Assembly (NCBI GenBank): GCA_051746665.1
Contig: JBNJFG010000031.1
Span: forward strand, 1 to 23,920
DNA from: Halanaerobium sp051746665
Lineage (GTDB): Bacteria; Bacillota; Halanaerobiia; Halanaerobiales; Halanaerobiaceae
Length of the DNA stretch: 23,920 bases
Reading direction: 5' to 3'
Positions 1 to 7,817 of this stretch are shown here, in pieces; the stretch's first letter is position 1, and every line of letters begins with the position of its first letter. The position numbers were made by a program, and so were the translations under genes. The notes beneath the pieces were generated by a model. That model saw only the letters and a program-made list of their open reading frames with translations, had not been told where the DNA came from and searched no databases.

Positions 1-654
1 AATACTGGCAACAATCATATCGATCATCAAAAATGGGATATATAATAAAAATCCAATTTGAAAGGCAACTTTAACCTCATGAATTAAAAATGCTGGAATC
101 AAAACATAAGTTGGCAAGTCCTCCCTGCTTTCAGGCCGCTCAATCTCTGCCAATTCTGCAAATAGACTTAAAGAAGGCTCATCTACCTGGTTAAACATAA
201 ATTCTCTAACTGGTGATATTGTATTCTCATAAGCTGTTTCTATTGCGATCTCCTGCTCTAAATAAGGCTGTAAGGCATCCTGGTTTACAACCTGCAGAAC
301 AGGTGCCATGATAAAAATAGTTAAAAAGATTGCTATTCCGATTAAAACCTGATTTGGCGGCATATTATTTAAAGATAAAGCTCTTTTTAAAATTGAAAAA
401 ACAATTATTATCCTGGTAAATGAAGTAAATAAAACTATGATTGCGGGTGCTAATGAGAGAACTGTTAATAATAATAAAATTCTTAAAGATAAGACCAGAT
501 CGTCTCCTTCAGCATTTTGGTTGTCCGTATTTGAAATCTCAAAAGAAAATTCAGGTATATTAAATTCCTGAGCGGCAGCTGAAGAACTGAAAATTAACAT
601 GGAACTAATAATTAAAATAAATAAAAGAGCAATTGTAATCAACTTATTGTTCAT
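1..654 (-). CDS. fliP: Flagellar export-gate protein FliP (partial, 3' end beyond window)
   Basis: FliP is a core membrane subunit of the flagellar type III export gate, where it forms a ring with FliQ and FliR. The 218 visible codons start at an ATG and stay open to base 1, so the C-terminus is missing (the family is usually about 220-260 residues). Residues 1 to about 29 form a signal peptide (hydrophobic run, then SSSAAAQ). They are followed by family motifs: TSFTRIIIVFSILKRAL, NMPPNQVLIG, and near the edge PAFLIHEVKVAFQIGF and IPFLMIDMIVAS. The start overlaps the fliO stop by 11 bp, which suggests translational coupling. The Shine-Dalgarno is weak (AGTGATC). Identity is certain from the motifs and from its place after fliO. 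Confidence 0.95.
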   Translation of the reverse strand, partial: MNNKLITIALLFILIISSMLIFSSSAAAQEFNIPEFSFEISNTDNQNAEGDDLVLSLRILLLLTVLSLAPAIIVLFTSFTRIIIVFSILKRALSLNNMPPNQVLIGIAIFLTIFIMAPVLQVVNQDALQPYLEQEIAIETAYENTISPVREFMFNQVDEPSLSLFAELAEIERPESREDLPTYVLIPAFLIHEVKVAFQIGFLLYIPFLMIDMIVASI

Positions 655-1042
655 TTTGATCACTGCCGGAATTATCCTTGCTTTTTTTCTGTTTATCATT
701 TTTATTTTTTTGGTTAAGCATAGTCATCAGCTTATCTTTAAATAGTGTTTTCTCTACTTTATCTTTTTCCAGATCTTCCAGCTCAAGATCAAGTTCTGAA
801 ATTGGCCAGCTTCTTAAAAAATTAAGTTCATCTTTACTTCCGCCAAGCATTACAATTTCATCATACACTTTTATTAGATAAATATTTTCACCATTAAGTA
901 ATCTCATGCTATCTACTATTTTTAATTCTTTAGAAGAACTAAAATCGAAGCGCCTTCGGATTAAATAATAAATGGCAAGTATAAATCCTATAACTAAAAC
1001 TAAATAAAATGCCATTTTAAAAGTTTCCCATATATAATTCAT
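644..1042 (-). CDS. fliO: Flagellar biosynthesis protein FliO
   Basis: FliO is a small membrane protein that helps assemble the FliP ring of the flagellar export gate. The 132-residue protein has one N-terminal membrane segment (about residues 11-28, FYLVLVIGFILAIYYLI). A short FliO-type domain follows (KELKIVDSMRLLNGENIYLI, then VMLGGSKDEL). The tail is charged and rich in K, D and N. FliO is poorly conserved, so the call rests on topology, the 'L..G..I.L' and 'LGG' pattern, and position between fliY and fliP. The ATG is preceded by GGTGGTG. The 3' end overlaps fliP by 11 bp. Confidence 0.85.
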   Translation of the reverse strand: MNYIWETFKMAFYLVLVIGFILAIYYLIRRRFDFSSSKELKIVDSMRLLNGENIYLIKVYDEIVMLGGSKDELNFLRSWPISELDLELEDLEKDKVEKTLFKDKLMTMLNQKNKNDKQKKSKDNSGSDQNEQ

Positions 1043-1056
1043 TTTTACACCACCAA

Positions 1057-2244
1057 TTAAAGAGTGCTTAAACGTTCTGTTGGACTGATTATATCTTTAA
1101 CCCTAAAGCCGAAGTTTTCGTCAATTACTACTACTTCTCCCTTAGCAACTAACTTTCCATTAACCAGTAAATCTACCGGCTCACCTGCAAGTTTATCTAA
1201 TTCGATAATTGAGCCATCTCCGAGCTCTAAAATATCTCTGATCTTCATTACAGTCTTACCTAATCTTACGGTGACCTCTAAAGGTACATCCTTGATCAGC
1301 TCCATATTATTTGGCAGCGGCTGAGTCTCATGTTCATTAAATTCGGGGAACTGAGCTGTATGCATATCAACTTTTTCTTCTTCAGCTATTTTTTTAGATT
1401 TTCTTCTTGTGCTCGAGGCTGTTGCTGTATCAGCAGTAGGAGCCTGTTTTGGCTCTTCTGGCTCGGCTTTGGGTTCAGTTTTTGGTTCAGCACTGCTAAT
1501 TTCCTGAGCCTGACTACTATTTTCCTCTTCTTCTTCACTATTATCCATTAAACCTGTCTGTCCGCTTAAAAGTGAATTTGCCATCTTTTTAATAAAATTA
1601 AAAGAAGATAGCTGTTTAAAGGTACTGTCAATTAAATCCCCTATTTTTAAATTAAAAGAAGTAACAACAATTTCTTCAGCCGGATCAAACCAGTCTCTTC
1701 CTTCTTCAATTACATCATCTAAGTTAATAAACTCTGCTTCTGGTGGAGAAATATTAACCAGAGTGTCTAAAATATTTGACATAGAGGTTGAAGCTGCTCC
1801 CATCATCTGATTCATTGCTTCTCCAACTGCACTGATAGAAATTTCGTTTAGCATTTCCTGTTCCAGACCATCTAGGCCGTCTCCACCCATCATCAAATCG
1901 GCAATTACAGCTGCATCTTTAGTATTAATAACAAGAATGCTTAAACCTTCAATTCCTTCAACATACTCCACTTTGATTAAAACACAAGGCCGATCATAGG
2001 CTTCAATTAATTCTTTAAACGTCATTAATTCAACTTCAGGAGTTGTGATTTCAACCTTTTGATCAAGCAGTTTAGAGAGTGCTGTAGCAGAGGAACCCAT
2101 GGCTATATTGTTTACTTCACCTATTACATCAATTTCTTCAGGATTAAGACCAGTTTTATTTTCATTTTCGTCTTCAGCATCATCCTGACCATTCATTAAA
2201 GCATCTATTTCTTCCTGTGATAAAAAATTACCCTCATTAGTCAT
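1057..2244 (-). CDS. fliY: Flagellar switch protein FliY (CheC-like + FliN/SPOA domains)
   Basis: FliY is the FliN-type subunit of the C-ring, with an added CheY-P phosphatase domain, as in Bacillus and Thermotoga. In the 395-residue protein an N-terminal LSQEEIDALMNG peptide (the CheY-P-binding type also found in FliM) is followed by a CheC-like domain at about residues 35-215. Both phosphatase half-sites are visible: IGEVNNIAMG, and GEAMNQMMG in the second half. A Glu/Ala/Pro-rich linker (about 235-300) leads to a C-terminal SPOA domain (VPLEVTVRLGKTVMKIRDIL). The ATG at 2244 is preferred over an upstream in-frame TTG (2262) because GAGGAG lies about 10 nt before it and family N-termini match. 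It overlaps the fliM stop by 8 bp. Confidence 0.93.
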   Translation of the reverse strand: MTNEGNFLSQEEIDALMNGQDDAEDENENKTGLNPEEIDVIGEVNNIAMGSSATALSKLLDQKVEITTPEVELMTFKELIEAYDRPCVLIKVEYVEGIEGLSILVINTKDAAVIADLMMGGDGLDGLEQEMLNEISISAVGEAMNQMMGAASTSMSNILDTLVNISPPEAEFINLDDVIEEGRDWFDPAEEIVVTSFNLKIGDLIDSTFKQLSSFNFIKKMANSLLSGQTGLMDNSEEEEENSSQAQEISSAEPKTEPKAEPEEPKQAPTADTATASSTRRKSKKIAEEEKVDMHTAQFPEFNEHETQPLPNNMELIKDVPLEVTVRLGKTVMKIRDILELGDGSIIELDKLAGEPVDLLVNGKLVAKGEVVVIDENFGFRVKDIISPTERLSTL

Positions 2245-3241
2245 TGACTTCACTCTCCTCAAATAAATTTTCTGCTACTCCAACAATTTGTATCGCTTTA
2301 TGACGGTTTTTAGTACCAACAACCGCCTCATATTTGTGATGATTACCGATTTTCAATTCAGCATTTGCTTCAACTTTTTTATCAAGTCTAATTACATCAC
2401 CCGGATGTAAGTATAAAAAATCTTCTACTGTTAATTCCGTGCTGCCAAGTATAGCATCAACCTCAACCATAGCTTCATTTAATCTTTTCTTTAGTTTTGC
2501 AATATGTTCAGGAGTCTGCTTTTCTCTGGTGCTTGAAAACCAGTACTGAGCATTTAAATTCTTTACTATAGGCTCTATAACTATGTAAGGCAGACAAATA
2601 TTAATTAAACCTTCTGTACTTCCAATCTTAGCGGCGAGTGTTATGATTATAGTCATATCACTGTCAGGAACTACCTGAATAAAGTGTGGATTAGATTCCA
2701 GTTCTAAAAGTTTTGGCTCTAAATCCTCAATATTACTCCAGGCTTCACGGAAATCTGTTAAAAGCCAGTTCATAACTCTTTTCAAAACAACTTTCTCAAT
2801 ATCAGTAAAAGATCTAACATCTGAAATCGGATTACCAAAGCCTCCAAATAATCTATCAATAATACCAAAGCCAATTTCCGGATTGATTTCAAAAATAAAC
2901 TGCCCACTTAAAGGTGCAAGCTTATTTATCCCTAAAATTGTTGGCTCAGGCAGTGAATTGATAAACTCCGAATAGGCAAGCTGCTCAATTGAAACCACCT
3001 CAAAATTAACCATACTTCTCAATTTAGTTGAAAGAGTAGTAGTGAAAATACGGGAAAGATTATCATGAATCATTTCTAAAGTACGAATCTGTTCTTTAGA
3101 TAATTTATCTGGTCTCTTAAAATCATATTCTTTCACCTGTTTTTCGTCTGACTGTTCTTTGGCTTCTTCAACATCAATACTCCCACTACTGATTGCAGAA
3201 AGAAGTGAATCAATTTCATTTTGATTTAGTACATCAGACAT
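2237..3241 (-). CDS. fliM: Flagellar motor switch protein FliM
   Basis: FliM is the middle C-ring subunit. It binds CheY-P through its N-terminus and sets rotation direction. The 334-residue length is standard. The N-terminal peptide (VLNQNEIDSLLSAI, about residues 4-17) is the CheY-P-binding motif. The middle domain carries YDFKRPDKLSKEQIRTLE and a GGFGNP-containing stretch (LFGGFGNPISD). The C-terminal SPOA domain holds LTVEDFLYLHPGDVIRLD. The ATG is preceded by GGAGG with 7 nt spacing. The 3' end overlaps fliY by 8 bp, so the two switch proteins are probably translationally coupled. Confidence 0.97.
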   Translation of the reverse strand: MSDVLNQNEIDSLLSAISSGSIDVEEAKEQSDEKQVKEYDFKRPDKLSKEQIRTLEMIHDNLSRIFTTTLSTKLRSMVNFEVVSIEQLAYSEFINSLPEPTILGINKLAPLSGQFIFEINPEIGFGIIDRLFGGFGNPISDVRSFTDIEKVVLKRVMNWLLTDFREAWSNIEDLEPKLLELESNPHFIQVVPDSDMTIIITLAAKIGSTEGLINICLPYIVIEPIVKNLNAQYWFSSTREKQTPEHIAKLKKRLNEAMVEVDAILGSTELTVEDFLYLHPGDVIRLDKKVEANAELKIGNHHKYEAVVGTKNRHKAIQIVGVAENLFEESEVND

Positions 3242-3253
3242 CTTAACTCCTCC

Positions 3254-3703
3254 TTACTGCACAACCAATTCTGTAAACCATACATTTGTAATTTCTCCTG
3301 ACCTTAATATCTTATTAACCTCATTTTTAATTATGTTCTTTATTGTTTTAGCATTAGCTTCTTTTAAAATAGTTTCATTTTGAGAACGCAGAGTTGTAAT
3401 TATTGTATCTCTTAACTGCGGTTTTCTTTTTTCTAATTCTTCAATTAAATTATTGTCCTCAATTTCAAATACAAGACTTGCTCTAATAAAGTTGATTCTG
3501 CTGTTATCAGTTATATTAACAACAAAGTCACCTACCATATAGGTGGATCTAATATCTTCAATTTTAAATTCTTCTTTTTCTTCACTATTTTCAGCTACTG
3601 AAAAATAAGTGAAAAAAGTAAAACTGGCTACACCGGTAATAATAATAACAAGTACAATAATCAGTGTTAACATTTTATAATTTACATTTTTATTTTCTGC
3701 CAT
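3254..3703 (-). CDS. fliL: Flagellar basal body-associated protein FliL
   Basis: FliL is a single-pass membrane protein that surrounds the stator and helps it generate torque. With the start used here it has 149 residues: a short cytoplasmic N-terminus (AENKNVNYK), a membrane segment (about residues 12-33, MLTLIIVLVIIITGVASF), and a periplasmic FliL domain with STYMVGDFVVNI and a C-terminal EITNVWFTELVVQ. The reading frame is open up to 3799, inside motB. ATG 3703 is chosen because GAGGAGG lies 9 nt upstream, whereas ATG 3712 abuts that sequence. The start is one base after the motB stop. Confidence 0.93.
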   Translation of the reverse strand: MAENKNVNYKMLTLIIVLVIIITGVASFTFFTYFSVAENSEEKEEFKIEDIRSTYMVGDFVVNITDNSRINFIRASLVFEIEDNNLIEELEKRKPQLRDTIITTLRSQNETILKEANAKTIKNIIKNEVNKILRSGEITNVWFTELVVQ

Positions 3704-3704
3704 A

Positions 3705-4517
3705 TCAGCCATCCTCCTCTTCAGACTCAATTCTCGCTCCGCTATTTTTTGCAATATCTCTTTGCTGATTTGAAAGTGAATCCGAACCATTATTGACAAC
3801 GTATTGAGAATTTAAGATTACAACTTCAACCCGTCTGTTTTTTGCTCTACCTTCAGGTCTGTCATTAGTGGCAACTGGCCTATACTCTGAATAACCAGCA
3901 GCTGACAGTTGAGCCGGGTCAAAATCTGTTTCTTCTATTAAAAATTTAATAACATTTACCGCTCTTGCAGTTGATAGTTCCCAGTTTGAAGGAAACTCAT
4001 CTGTTCTAATTGGCAAATCATCTGTATGTCCTTCAATCATAATATCATTTGGAATATCTATTAAAATATCAGAAATCATTGATAAAACTTCTCTTCCCTG
4101 TTCTCTAATATCCGACCTACCTAGTTCATATAATATCTCACCAGTCAGGCTGATAACTAAACCTTTTCTCTTATTTTCAACTTCAACTCTATCTCCAAGA
4201 TCATTACTTTTAATATAATTATCCAGTTCCCGCATTATCTGTTTAATATTTTCAGGGGCCTGAGCATAATCTTCGCCAAGTGTGCCTGCATCAATATTAG
4301 GATTAGCAGTAATTGTCTTACCTCCATCTAAAACACCAAGTTGATTTTGAAGGGCTGAGATAAAACCCTGAAATTTTTCAACATCCATTGAAGAAAAAGA
4401 ATATAAGAGGACAAAAAACACCAAAAGCAGAGTCATCATATCACCAAAAGTTGTCATCCAGGCAGGTGATCCCCCACCATCATCATCATTTTTTTTGTTG
4501 TGATTATTACGAGGCAT
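3705..4517 (-). CDS. motB: Flagellar stator protein MotB
   Basis: MotB couples ion flow to torque and anchors the stator to peptidoglycan. The protein has about 270 residues. A cytoplasmic N-terminus precedes one membrane segment (about 27-46). The ion-binding Asp is in TFGDMMTLLL (D26 from this start). An OmpA-like peptidoglycan-binding domain follows, with IMIEGHTDDLPI, NWELSTARA and a GRAKNRRVEV motif. The ATG at 4517 gives the typical MPR... N-terminus. An in-frame GTG at 4529, with GAGAGG upstream, is an alternative. It overlaps the motA stop by 11 bp. The ion used (H+ or Na+) cannot be decided by eye. Confidence 0.96.
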   Translation of the reverse strand: MPRNNHNKKNDDDGGGSPAWMTTFGDMMTLLLVFFVLLYSFSSMDVEKFQGFISALQNQLGVLDGGKTITANPNIDAGTLGEDYAQAPENIKQIMRELDNYIKSNDLGDRVEVENKRKGLVISLTGEILYELGRSDIREQGREVLSMISDILIDIPNDIMIEGHTDDLPIRTDEFPSNWELSTARAVNVIKFLIEETDFDPAQLSAAGYSEYRPVATNDRPEGRAKNRRVEVVILNSQYVVNNGSDSLSNQQRDIAKNSGARIESEEEDG

Positions 4518-5316
4518 TTTCGGCGGCACCTACCTCTCCCATATCATTTATTCTGGCTTCTACCTCTTCTTTCTCTCCTTCTGACAAGAAGGCATGTAAT
4601 TTTTCTTTTACAATTCTTGGGTTTTCACCAGCTTGAATTGAAAGTATCCCTTCGATAATAACTTCTTTAACATGGATTTCATGGTTGCTTTGTGTTTCCA
4701 GGTTTTTAGATAAGGGAATGAATAACCAGTTAGCAAGTAAGGCACCATAAAGAGTTGTGATTAAGGCCACAGCCATACCGGACCCTAATTGAGTTGGATC
4801 ATCCAGCTGACTTAACATCTGTACTAATCCAATTAGTGTACCGATCATCCCAAACGCAGGTGCCAACTGGCCCATTGTAGCAAATATACCTCTACCTTTA
4901 GCATGTCTTTCCTGTAAAAAAGTTAGTTTTGTTTCTAAAATATTCCTGACTAATTCCGGATCAGTACCATCAACTATTAGCTGAACTCCTTTTTGTAAAA
5001 ACTCATCATCCATTGCAGCAGCATCATCTTCTAAGGCCAAAAGACCTTCTCTTCTTGCTTTTTCAGCAAAGTTAACAAGATTTTCAATTATATGGTCTGA
5101 TTCCATTTTGTCATCCTGAAGTGAAACACGTAAAAGATTAGGAATATTTTTTAAATCTGAGAAAGTATAACTGATCATTACACCGGCCAGGGTACCACCG
5201 AGAACTACCAGGGCAGACTGAACACTAACAAATATTATTACATTACCACCCAGTATAGCTACCAATGAAAATATTATTGCTCCTGCTACTAAACCGACTA
5301 TTGTTGCTATATCCAT
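4507..5316 (-). CDS. motA: Flagellar stator protein MotA
   Basis: MotA is the ion-channel subunit that pushes on FliG. The 269-residue length fits Gram-positive-type MotA. Membrane segments are visible at about residues 4-22, 30-50, 145-170 (MGQLAPAFGMIGTLIGLVQM) and 180-203 (MAVALITTLYGALLANWLFI). The cytoplasmic loop between the second and third segments carries KARREGLLALED, the charged region that contacts the rotor. The ATG immediately follows the flbD stop (TAAATG), with GGGGAGAG upstream. Linkage to motB and swrD/flbD is the normal clostridial order. Confidence 0.96.
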   Translation of the reverse strand: MDIATIVGLVAGAIIFSLVAILGGNVIIFVSVQSALVVLGGTLAGVMISYTFSDLKNIPNLLRVSLQDDKMESDHIIENLVNFAEKARREGLLALEDDAAAMDDEFLQKGVQLIVDGTDPELVRNILETKLTFLQERHAKGRGIFATMGQLAPAFGMIGTLIGLVQMLSQLDDPTQLGSGMAVALITTLYGALLANWLFIPLSKNLETQSNHEIHVKEVIIEGILSIQAGENPRIVKEKLHAFLSEGEKEEVEARINDMGEVGAAENAS

Positions 5317-5526
5317 TTAAGATCTCTCCCCTGTTCTAGAAATTCCACCCATTATTTTCTGGCGATATTTTATTACCTTTTCAATTATATCATCTGCCGA
5401 ATCTTTGACAAGCAATTTTTTGCCGTTAGTAAGGGTTATAACTGTGTCCGGAGTCTCCTGTACTTCAAGTATCAGATCAACATTTAATACAAATTCTTTT
5501 CCACTTGTCCTGGTCAATTTAATCAT
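5317..5526 (-). CDS. swrD: Flagellar protein FlbD / swarming motility protein SwrD
   Basis: This small (69-residue) FlbD/SwrD-family protein has the family pattern MIKLTR..GKEFVLN and PDTVITLTNGKKLLVKDS. In Bacillus SwrD raises motor power, probably through the stator, and its place directly before motA agrees. Two ATGs stand in tandem (5529 and 5526). The second is chosen because the family begins MIK and because GGAAG is then spaced 6 nt away. It abuts motA with no gap. A 14-bp RNA hairpin lies 24 nt upstream and may lower its expression relative to flgE. Confidence 0.9.
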   Translation of the reverse strand: MIKLTRTSGKEFVLNVDLILEVQETPDTVITLTNGKKLLVKDSADDIIEKVIKYRQKIMGGISRTGERS

Positions 5527-5549
5527 CATACACTTCCTTTATTGTATAT

Positions 5550-5580
5550 CAGGCCAAAATCTAAAATAGATTTCAGCCTG
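5550..5580 (-). other. 14-bp RNA stem-loop between flgE and flbD
   Basis: On the transcribed strand CAGGCTGAAATCTA and TAGATTTTGGCCTG pair over 14 bp (two G-U wobbles) around a 3-base TTT loop. No T-tract follows (ATATACAATAAAGG comes next), so a standard intrinsic terminator is unlikely. A 3' stabiliser of flgE mRNA, a processing site or a partial attenuator fits better. Pairing is seen; function is inferred. Confidence 0.6.
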
Positions 5581-5599
5581 ACAGACATTTTATATCAAA

Positions 5600-6817
5600 T
5601 TATCTTTTTAGATTAACTAATTCCTGCAGCATTTCATCTGAAGTTGTGATCAGCTTTGAGCTTGCCTGAAAACCTCTCTGAGCAGTTATCATGTTGGTAA
5701 ACTCCTGAGAAAGATTGGCGTTAGACATTTCTAAAGTTGCCGGAGCTAGAGAACCTGCTCCATCCCCATCACCAGAAAAAGTAAATTTAGGATCACCATT
5801 AGCTCTTGGGGAAGAGTTAGGAGTTGATTTAAATACCCCATCTTTTCTTTCCAAACCAGCTGGATTTTCAAAAACTGCTAGCTGAATTTGGTCACTGGTC
5901 TTAGATTCTCCATTACTGTAAGATCCAATTACTTCTCCAATTTCATTAAATGAAAATGATTCTATAGTTCCTAATCTCTGTCCATCCACATCCGAAAAGT
6001 TAGCACTTGATTGGTCACCAAGCTGTCTTAAAGAACTAAGATCAAGTGTAATAGGATCGGTTTTATTAATAAGAGTATCTAAATCATTAATTTTTATTTC
6101 TGAACCAGCTGAAATATCTCCATCACCATCAAATTCTATTAAAGTTGTGTCAAGTGTTACTCCACCTAAAAGATTATCGCCATCATATAACCCACCAGAT
6201 ATTGACCATTCATCATCTTCAGATGTTTTATCGAATGTTAACTCTAAAGTATATGACAAATCATCGTTAGAAACTATATCTGTAGTAATTACTTTAGTAT
6301 CATTCTCTTCTGCTTCAGCACTCAAACGCCCAGCAATTGAAGCTGCTGTAGTTTCCTGATGATCAATACTAGGATCTAATTTAATTGGTCCATCTTTTCC
6401 CATTACTCTTAAACCAGTGGAAAGGGAATATAAAAAGCCACTACCATCAAAGCCAAAGTTACCGGCCCTGGAATAAGAGAAGTCATTTTCTCCATCTTCC
6501 AGAACAAAAAATCCATCTCCCTGAATTGCAACATCAGAAGTTTTTCCTGTTGACTGTAAGTTTCCAGAAGACATATCATTATCAATACTACCAAGGCCAA
6601 CTCCCAAACCAATCTGCATCGGGTTAGTTCCTGCACGATTTTGTTCTGGATTTGAGGCAGAAGCACCCTGAATTGTCTGACTTAACATTTCCTTAAAAGT
6701 AACACGACTGCTTTTAAAACCTACTGTATTTACATTTGATATATTATTACCTGTTACATCCATCATCTGCTGATGTGTGTTTAATCCTGACACACCGGCA
6801 TACATCGATCTTAACAT
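5600..6817 (-). CDS. flgE: Flagellar hook protein FlgE
   Basis: FlgE polymerises into the hook, the joint between rod and filament. The 405-residue protein has the conserved N-terminal rod/hook motif (MLRSMYAGVSGLNTHQQMMD, then GNNISNVNTVGFKSSRVTF). It also has the C-terminal hook/basal-body motif (NLSQEFTNMITAQRGFQASS, then TSDEMLQELVNLKR). The middle (about residues 90-330) is the variable, Asp/Ser-rich exposed domain. At 405 residues it is longer than the roughly 264-residue Bacillus protein and close to enterobacterial FlgE. The ATG has an excellent AAGGAGG 9 nt upstream. The gene has its own structured 138-nt leader and a strong hairpin after its stop, which is unusual in this otherwise compact cluster. 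Confidence 0.95.
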   Translation of the reverse strand: MLRSMYAGVSGLNTHQQMMDVTGNNISNVNTVGFKSSRVTFKEMLSQTIQGASASNPEQNRAGTNPMQIGLGVGLGSIDNDMSSGNLQSTGKTSDVAIQGDGFFVLEDGENDFSYSRAGNFGFDGSGFLYSLSTGLRVMGKDGPIKLDPSIDHQETTAASIAGRLSAEAEENDTKVITTDIVSNDDLSYTLELTFDKTSEDDEWSISGGLYDGDNLLGGVTLDTTLIEFDGDGDISAGSEIKINDLDTLINKTDPITLDLSSLRQLGDQSSANFSDVDGQRLGTIESFSFNEIGEVIGSYSNGESKTSDQIQLAVFENPAGLERKDGVFKSTPNSSPRANGDPKFTFSGDGDGAGSLAPATLEMSNANLSQEFTNMITAQRGFQASSKLITTSDEMLQELVNLKR

Positions 6818-6955
6818 ATAAATTTTCCTCCTTCAGTATTTATCGGAGTCCCACTGTTATCGACAGCAGAACAGAGCTCCCTGAAAAAGGTCCAGCTCAT
6901 ATCCGATTTTAAGCTAAATTTAAGATTTTTCAGCTTAAAGTCGTTCGTATATTTT
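6818..6955 (-). promoter_or_regulatory. Structured flgE leader (candidate cis-regulatory RNA)
   Basis: This 138-bp spacer stands out in a cluster where most gaps are under 30 bp. On the minus strand it shows a hairpin TTTAAGCT/AGCTTAAA (6908-6939). A second helix, ATCGGA/TCCGAT (6902-6907 with 6842-6847), encloses GAGCT/AGCTC (6894-6898 with 6874-6878) and a short CTGT/ACAG-type stem (6854-6874), so it resembles a three-way junction. GGA occurs five times, including in the Shine-Dalgarno, which would suit CsrA binding. A 29-codon ORF also spans it (6900-6811). No known riboswitch class is recognised. Pairings are seen; a regulatory role is inferred. Confidence 0.4.
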
Positions 6956-7351
6956 CTATTTCATAAAGACTGCACTATCTATATTAGTAAATACATTATC
7001 ATCCATACTATCCTCATCAACTGCTGTAACCACTGTATTGTTTTCTACACTGACAATATAGGCTACATTATTAACCATCACTAAAGAATCTCTTGCCCCT
7101 TTATTTCTAGCTTTTTCTACCCCGGTATTTAACTTATTAAGTTCTACTTTAGAAACGGGAATAGAGCGAGAATTAATTCTTTTCTGAGCGTGTTTAGAAA
7201 ATGACAGCTGATTCTTTCCATTCATCTTATCTCCTAAAATATCCTTAAAGGATGGAGAATCAGATTTTTTCTTTTCCTGGACATTTTTCTTTTGCTGTTG
7301 TGTCCTTTTGAGAGGTTGTATTGGCTGATTTATCTTTAGTCTATTATCCAT
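6956..7351 (-). CDS. TIGR02530-type flagellar operon protein
   Basis: This 131-residue protein belongs to a small family found between flgD and flgE in many Firmicutes flagellar operons. Its biochemical role is not established. The N-terminal 40 residues are polar and probably disordered (QQQKKNVQEKKKSD). The conserved part starts at about residue 50 with FSKHAQKRINSRSI and continues with KARNKGARDSLVMVNNVAYI, NNTVVTAVDE and FTNIDSAVF at the end. The ATG has GAGGTGTT upstream. It lies 13 bp after flgD. A role linked to hook assembly is suggested only by position. Confidence 0.8.
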   Translation of the reverse strand: MDNRLKINQPIQPLKRTQQQKKNVQEKKKSDSPSFKDILGDKMNGKNQLSFSKHAQKRINSRSIPVSKVELNKLNTGVEKARNKGARDSLVMVNNVAYIVSVENNTVVTAVDEDSMDDNVFTNIDSAVFMK

Positions 7352-7364
7352 TTTAACACCTCAT

Positions 7365-7805
7365 TTATACTTCTTCTGCCTCAATATTTTTTACTTGAGT
7401 TATATTGCTAATATCAATTTCAGATCCACTATCAAGTACTGCCAGAACCTTATCATCAGAAGATTTAACTGCGTCAACTACACCTTTAAGTTGAACACCT
7501 TCTACATTAGCAGTGATTTCTTTACCGATAAGATTACTATTTTGTATTACCTGATTAGAACTCAATTTATCCTCCAGCAAAGTATAGAGTTTTTCAGTTT
7601 TCTCCAGTGAACTAAACTCTGCCATCTGAGCAATAAAATCTCGATCTTCCATTGGATTCAGAGGATCCTGATTCTGTAATTGAGTAATAAGTAACTCAAA
7701 AAAAGCATCCTGGCCCAAGCCATCATTCGCTTCTAGAGTATCGCGTTGAGTTTCCTGTTGATATTGAGTATTCTGAGTCGAACTTACACCTGTTATATCC
7801 GCCAT
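7365..7805 (-). CDS. flgD: Flagellar hook assembly (capping) protein FlgD
   Basis: FlgD is the scaffold that caps the growing hook and allows FlgE to polymerise. The 146-residue protein is the short, Gram-positive-type form. After a Gln/Thr-rich start the export and cap signature is clear: LGQDAFFELLITQLQNQDPL, then NPMEDRDFIAQMAEFSSLEK (about residues 30-70). The remainder (NSNLIGKEITANVEGVQLKG) matches the first beta domain only. The full tandem domains of enterobacterial FlgD are absent. The ATG is preceded by a near-perfect AAGGAGGT. It sits between fliK and the TIGR02530-type gene, as in Bacillus and clostridia. Confidence 0.93.
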   Translation of the reverse strand: MADITGVSSTQNTQYQQETQRDTLEANDGLGQDAFFELLITQLQNQDPLNPMEDRDFIAQMAEFSSLEKTEKLYTLLEDKLSSNQVIQNSNLIGKEITANVEGVQLKGVVDAVKSSDDKVLAVLDSGSEIDISNITQVKNIEAEEV

Positions 7806-7817
7806 TTAACTACCTCC

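Noticed and set aside
1064..1551. Plus-strand open frames antisense to fliY
   Set aside because: Low-complexity Ser/Phe-rich translations, as expected from the complement of Glu/Lys-rich coding sequence; no ribosome binding site or conserved motif.
6385..6666. Open frames of about 80 codons on both strands within flgE
   Set aside because: They lie inside a well-supported flgE, have no ribosome binding site, and show no family features; shadows of the coding frame.
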